Source: Oscillospiraceae bacterium (GTDB taxonomy: Bacteria; Bacillota; Clostridia; Clostridiales; Clostridiaceae). From it: a stretch of 8,759 nt of DNA. Position 1 is the first letter of the stretch. Every line of letters begins with the position of its first letter. Made by a program: the position numbers and the translations under genes. This document shows positions 5,805-8,759 of the stretch, piece by piece. Location of the stretch: the NCBI GenBank assembly GCA_009785875.1, contig WQUF01000453.1:1-8759 (forward strand), given 5' to 3'. Below the pieces are notes generated by a model. That model was not told where the DNA came from and ran no database searches. It saw nothing but the letters and a program-made list of their open reading frames with translations.

Positions 5805-7103
5805 ATGAATAATAATTTTAGTGAATTAGGAAGACCAGAACTTACTGAAGAAGAAAAGGCTGCTATTATAGAAATTGCTAATGGGTTAGGCCTTGGAACA
5901 AGCAATGGAGAAAATTTAAGGATCATCAACCCTTCTGAGGAACCTGAATATAACGATTCTATTACCATAGAAGATATATTTGAAGAAGAACCAGCAAAGA
6001 AAAATTTTTCACCCATAACCATTGCTAAAAATAATGCCAAAATCGATATTCAGAGCATCATGAATTTTCAAGAGACGAGAGATAATTCTGAGATTAAAAA
6101 GAATTTAATGAAAGATGAATTGAATTTCTATAAGACAATAGAATATATCGACCTTGACCGTTTAGTTGAAGTAGATTCTTCTATCAATTTCTTTGCTTTA
6201 CCTAACAACGAGGAATTTTTAGATTTAGCTGACTCAGTGAACCAATTTGGAATTATTAATCCTTTAATAGCAATGAAAAGGGAAGATTCTGATAATTACA
6301 TCGTTTTGGTTGGTAGAAGTAGACTTTATGTTTTAAGAAGCCTTTATGCTGAAACCGAGGATTTACGATTTTTTAAGGTTCCTTGTATTATATTGGATGG
6401 TAACATAAGCCCAGAACTGATTCAAGGATTAGTCGTATCTACTAACATGAAATATCGAAAATTATCTAAACAAGATAAAATTCGTTCTGTTTTGATTTTG
6501 GACGATATTTTAAATAATAGAGGAGAGATGAATGTTGCAAACGTCATCGCAAAGCAAGCTGGCATCTCAAGATCTACAGTAAATAATTATCGCGAGCTCA
6601 AGAACCTTTGCCCCATGGGAATGGATTTGGTTATGAAAAAGCATATGAATTTAAATATAGCAAGGATGATTTCTCATAAAGACCTCCAGACTCAGGAGAT
6701 AATTATAAAGGGGTTAGGATCTGATATCAATGATGTTCGCAGAGTACAATCTATGATGGAGGGACCAGCAAAGAGCATCTATGATAATGAGCAGAAGAAG
6801 TCTGTTCCAGAAACATGGGAAATGAAGATAAAGAGTGCAAAGGAAATGGTTCCAAAATATACTTATATCACTATTAAGGTTTCTTCGTTATCAGTTGAAG
6901 ATACACTTAAGGATCTAGCTGTTTTAAGAAAGGGTTTTGCAATCAAGTATGCTACTACAAAGAAAAATGATATCAATAGAGTTATTGAAGTAAAAGTTAA
7001 CGAGAAAGACATGTTGCAATATATCAATCGAGGATTTTTAAAACAAGAGACTTTGAACAAAGTTTTAGCTACAGAATTTAATGATGTAATAAAATTAGCC
7101 TGA
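5805..7103 (+). CDS. ParB/Spo0J-like DNA-binding protein without a ParA partner
   Basis: The 432-residue protein has an acidic N-terminal extension (about 1-105). A ParB N-terminal fold follows at about 112-235, with the first box at FGIINPLIAMK (148-158) and a second box GRSRLYVLRSL (170-180). The second box sits where canonical ParB has GERRLRA. Next come STNMKYRKLSKQDKIRSV (212-229), equivalent to the ParB 'EN-x2-R-x-L' segment, and a helix-turn-helix at VANVIAKQAGISRSTVNNY (244-262). The last 170 residues are unassigned. Canonical ParB partners with ParA and binds CTP through GERR; here that motif is altered and no ParA gene or parS-like palindrome is seen. Orphan ParB-like proteins of this size occur on plasmids and integrative elements. 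The start ATG has GAGAGGG six bases upstream. I see no terminator after it. Confidence 0.72.
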   Translation: MNNNFSELGRPELTEEEKAAIIEIANGLGLGTSNGENLRIINPSEEPEYNDSITIEDIFEEEPAKKNFSPITIAKNNAKIDIQSIMNFQETRDNSEIKKNLMKDELNFYKTIEYIDLDRLVEVDSSINFFALPNNEEFLDLADSVNQFGIINPLIAMKREDSDNYIVLVGRSRLYVLRSLYAETEDLRFFKVPCIILDGNISPELIQGLVVSTNMKYRKLSKQDKIRSVLILDDILNNRGEMNVANVIAKQAGISRSTVNNYRELKNLCPMGMDLVMKKHMNLNIARMISHKDLQTQEIIIKGLGSDINDVRRVQSMMEGPAKSIYDNEQKKSVPETWEMKIKSAKEMVPKYTYITIKVSSLSVEDTLKDLAVLRKGFAIKYATTKKNDINRVIEVKVNEKDMLQYINRGFLKQETLNKVLATEFNDVIKLA

Positions 7104-7437
7104 ATTTTTATCTCAAGAAAGGAGGAGATAAGAAACACTCCGCCCTGAAGACAATGAAAAGTACTTGCTAAAACTTAATATTAGCCTTGAAAATCATATG
7201 GATATATTGGTAGTAAAAGCTTAGCCAATTTTTTAAAAATTTAAGAGATGTGGCTTACTTGCGATGCTCAAATTATTCATTATAGGTTATTTATTACTGT
7301 TTAATACATATATGAACACCTCATTTAATGGTTAAAGTGATAAACAAATTTAGCAACCAAAATTCCTAAAATAGTGTTGCAACAAAATAGGTCATTGCGT
7401 ATTATAATATGTGAAACTAAATTTGTAGGAGATTACT
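7104..7437. other. Gene-poor interval with an SD hairpin and a possible gene remnant
   Basis: Directly after the ParB-like stop, TTATCTC (7108-7114) pairs with GAGATAA (7125-7131). The loop and 3' arm contain AAAGGAGGAG, a near-perfect SD with no start codon at proper distance. A frame at 7132-7221 encodes 30 residues (ETLRPEDNEKYLLKLNISLE, then NHMDILVVKA) and stops at 7222. Its only candidate start is a TTG at 7165, without an SD, so it looks like the end of a lost gene. The rest is AT-rich and featureless until the promoter at 7377-7408. Confidence 0.4.
7377..7408 (+). promoter_or_regulatory. Promoter of the peptidase-acetamidase gene
   Basis: TTGCAA (7377-7382), 17 bases and TATTAT (7400-7405) form a sigma-A-type pair. 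An overlapping perfect TATAAT is at 7403-7408. The predicted start is near 7412-7415, about 25 bases before the ATG. Confidence 0.6.
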
Positions 7438-8759
7438 ATGCTTACACAAAAAGGAACCCAGGATTTAATTACAAATAGAATATTAAAAGCTGATTATCAG
7501 AATCCTCTAGTGGAGATGTTTTTGGATGTTCCTCTTATCAGCCAAATGCCAGAGCTTCCAACAGGATGTGAAATAACTTCCATCGCCATGATGCTAGAAT
7601 TTTCTGGAGCAGATGTCTCTAAAATCGATTTAGCAAACGAAATGCCAAAGAGCACAGAAGATCCTAATATAGGATTTGTAGGGGATCCTTTCACCGATTT
7701 TGGCTGGACTATTTATCCTAATGCTTTAATGAATTTAGTGAAAAAATATGCAGGTAGCAGCATAGATTTAACTGGATGCCATGAAAAAAGATTAGAAGAG
7801 CAGATTTTAAATGAAAAACCTGTTGTAGTTTGGCTGTCTGACATGTATACTTTTTCTGTACATACCCTCGTAATGGTTGGTTATGATGAATTTAAATATT
7901 ACTTTAATGATCCCTGGGGCAATATAAAAAATTTACCTATTGATAAAAATGAATTCATTCAAAAATGGAATAAACAAGCTAGAAGAGCTATATCATATTT
8001 ACAAAGGAGGAAACTTATGCCATATGTTATAGAAAGTGACCATTGTATTTTTTCTATGTCAGATAAAAACGAATCAGTAATTTCCGTTCCTGATGGTGCA
8101 ACAATCATCTTTAAAACAAAAGACTGCTTTGCAAATCAAATTCAGTCAGCAGATGTTAAATTTGATACAATTGATTGGAATAATATCAACCCAGCAACTG
8201 GACCAATAGATATTGAAGGTGCAAATCCTGGTGACATTTTACAGGTAATCATCAAGGATGTTACAATAAGCAATCAAAGTTGTATGCTTACAGGTAAAGA
8301 TATGGGGCTTTCCGGTGGTCGTTTGCAAGGTACCTTCTTAAAGATCATGCCCATTATAGATGGTAAAGTGAAATTCTCAGATAAAATCTCCATTCCTGTT
8401 CGTCCAATGATAGGTGTCATTGGTGTAGCTCCTAAAGATGCAAATATCAATTGTGGAACACCTGGTTTGCATGGCGGAAATATGGATTGTGCTGAGATCA
8501 CTGCAGGTACTACTCTATACTTACCTGTCAACGTTATAGGTGCAAAACTAGCTATGGGTGATTTACATGCAGTGATGGGCGACGGCGAAGTCAGCGTTTG
8601 TGGTGCTGAAATTCCTGGAGAAGTGACTGTAGAAGTCCATGTTTTAAAAAATAAATCCTTGCCTACCCCACTCCTCAAAACTGACACCACGCTGATGACA
8701 ATCGCTTCTGCAATAACCTTAAATGAAGCTGTTAATTTAGCAGTTCTTAATGCTGTTGA
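7438..8759 (+). CDS. C39-type cysteine peptidase fused to acetamidase/formamidase (3' end cut)
   Basis: One frame stays open for 440 codons from the ATG at 7438 to the window edge; AGGAG at 7427-7431 selects this start. Residues 1-190 form a Peptidase_C39_2-type domain: LDVPLISQ with Q36, PTGCEITS with nucleophile C44, GFVGDPFTDFGWTIYP, VHTLVMVGYD with H142, and FNDPWGN with D158. There is no signal peptide, so it should act in the cytosol, unlike many relatives. Residues 194-440 are an FmdA/AmdA-type amidohydrolase: NPATGPIDIEGANPGD, PMIGVIGVAP, GTPGLHGGNMDC, LYLPVNV-GAKLAMGDLHAVMGDGE and CGAEIPGEVTVEV. That family releases ammonia from acetamide or formamide. About 50 residues of the amidase are missing beyond the window. 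The two domains meet with almost no linker (SYLQRRKL-MPYVI), and that junction contains an SD and ATG. Two once-separate genes joined by loss of a stop is the likely origin. Confidence 0.8.
   Translation, partial: MLTQKGTQDLITNRILKADYQNPLVEMFLDVPLISQMPELPTGCEITSIAMMLEFSGADVSKIDLANEMPKSTEDPNIGFVGDPFTDFGWTIYPNALMNLVKKYAGSSIDLTGCHEKRLEEQILNEKPVVVWLSDMYTFSVHTLVMVGYDEFKYYFNDPWGNIKNLPIDKNEFIQKWNKQARRAISYLQRRKLMPYVIESDHCIFSMSDKNESVISVPDGATIIFKTKDCFANQIQSADVKFDTIDWNNINPATGPIDIEGANPGDILQVIIKDVTISNQSCMLTGKDMGLSGGRLQGTFLKIMPIIDGKVKFSDKISIPVRPMIGVIGVAPKDANINCGTPGLHGGNMDCAEITAGTTLYLPVNVIGAKLAMGDLHAVMGDGEVSVCGAEIPGEVTVEVHVLKNKSLPTPLLKTDTTLMTIASAITLNEAVNLAVLNAV
8003..8019 (+). promoter_or_regulatory. Internal ribosome binding site and ATG at the domain junction
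   Basis: AAAGGAGG (8003-8010) stands 6 bases before an ATG at 8017 that is in frame with the upstream peptidase (193 codons). The SD is read in the fusion as Gln-Arg-Arg-Lys using tandem AGG AGG codons. This is as strong as any RBS in the window and should start a free acetamidase. Confidence 0.8.
8017..8759 (+). CDS. Acetamidase/formamidase as an internally initiated product (3' end cut)
   Basis: This is the second half of the longer frame, listed separately because it has its own consensus SD and an ATG at the natural N-terminus of the family (MPYVIESDHCIFSMS). Stand-alone clostridial and bacillary acetamidases are about 295-315 residues; 247 are visible here. Signature segments by this numbering are SINPATG-like NINPATGPIDIEGANPGD near 54-71, PMIGVIGVAP near 130-139, GLHGGNMDC near 150-158 and GDLHAVMGDGEVSVCGAE near 180-197. 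The Asp, His and Glu in these segments are the conserved metal and active-site residues of the family. The reaction is hydrolysis of short-chain amides to the acid plus ammonia. Whether the cell makes the fusion, the free enzyme or both cannot be decided from sequence. Confidence 0.7.
   Translation, partial: MPYVIESDHCIFSMSDKNESVISVPDGATIIFKTKDCFANQIQSADVKFDTIDWNNINPATGPIDIEGANPGDILQVIIKDVTISNQSCMLTGKDMGLSGGRLQGTFLKIMPIIDGKVKFSDKISIPVRPMIGVIGVAPKDANINCGTPGLHGGNMDCAEITAGTTLYLPVNVIGAKLAMGDLHAVMGDGEVSVCGAEIPGEVTVEVHVLKNKSLPTPLLKTDTTLMTIASAITLNEAVNLAVLNAV

Noticed and set aside
6863..7138. Minus-strand ORF at the end of the ParB-like gene
   Set aside because: It is antisense to the ParB-like C-terminus with no RBS; it is a shadow of the real frame.
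7377..7437. A parS site for the ParB-like protein (GTGAAAC at 7411-7417)
   Set aside because: Only one half-site is present; the palindromic partner GTTTCAC is missing.
8274..8690. Minus-strand ORF of 138 codons
   Set aside because: It lies antisense to clearly conserved acetamidase motifs and has no RBS or recognisable protein pattern.

Overview
The window is low-GC, AT-rich bacterial DNA with strong AGGAGG-type ribosome binding sites, some TTG starts and intergenic regions dense in hairpins. With an aldehyde:ferredoxin oxidoreductase (AOR), a cytosolic acetamidase and a MazE-type antitoxin tail, this points to an anaerobic Clostridia-type Firmicute. That assignment is inference; no marker gene is present.

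Layout. (1) 1-107, minus: the start of an unrecognised gene with a TTG start, a good RBS and a promoter at 179-207. (2) 254-661: two diverged tandem copies of a roughly 200-bp unit. Each has a shared promoter-like block, a long-range closing stem and its own terminator, so they look like a pair of sibling small RNAs. (3) 709-4275, plus: a three-gene operon. A sigma-A promoter and a structured, repeat-rich leader precede an AOR, a MoaD/ThiS-like sulfur carrier and a stand-alone FIST-domain protein. The operon ends in a terminator whose 5' arm is present three times. (4) 5708-4284, minus: a FucP-like MFS transporter, overlapped by four bases (ATGA) by a 57-codon ORF that is only the C-terminal part of a MazE antitoxin. 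(5) 5805-7103, plus: a ParB-like protein with no ParA beside it. (6) 7104-7437: a hairpin holding an SD with no start codon, a possible gene remnant, and a promoter. (7) 7438-8759, plus: one uninterrupted frame joining a C39-type cysteine peptidase to an acetamidase/formamidase. It runs off the window. A perfect internal SD and ATG lie exactly at the domain junction.

How the genes fit together. The AOR oxidises an aldehyde to a carboxylic acid with ferredoxin as acceptor, using a tungsto- or molybdopterin cofactor. The MoaD-like protein would donate sulfur for that pterin dithiolene. The FIST protein may sense a small ligand related to the substrate. The ParB-like protein and the MFS/antitoxin-tail pair look like accessory DNA.

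The observations most worth following are the peptidase-acetamidase fusion with its internal start, the tandem RNA units at 254-661, the antitoxin tail lacking its DNA-binding half, and the decoy-arm terminator after the FIST gene.
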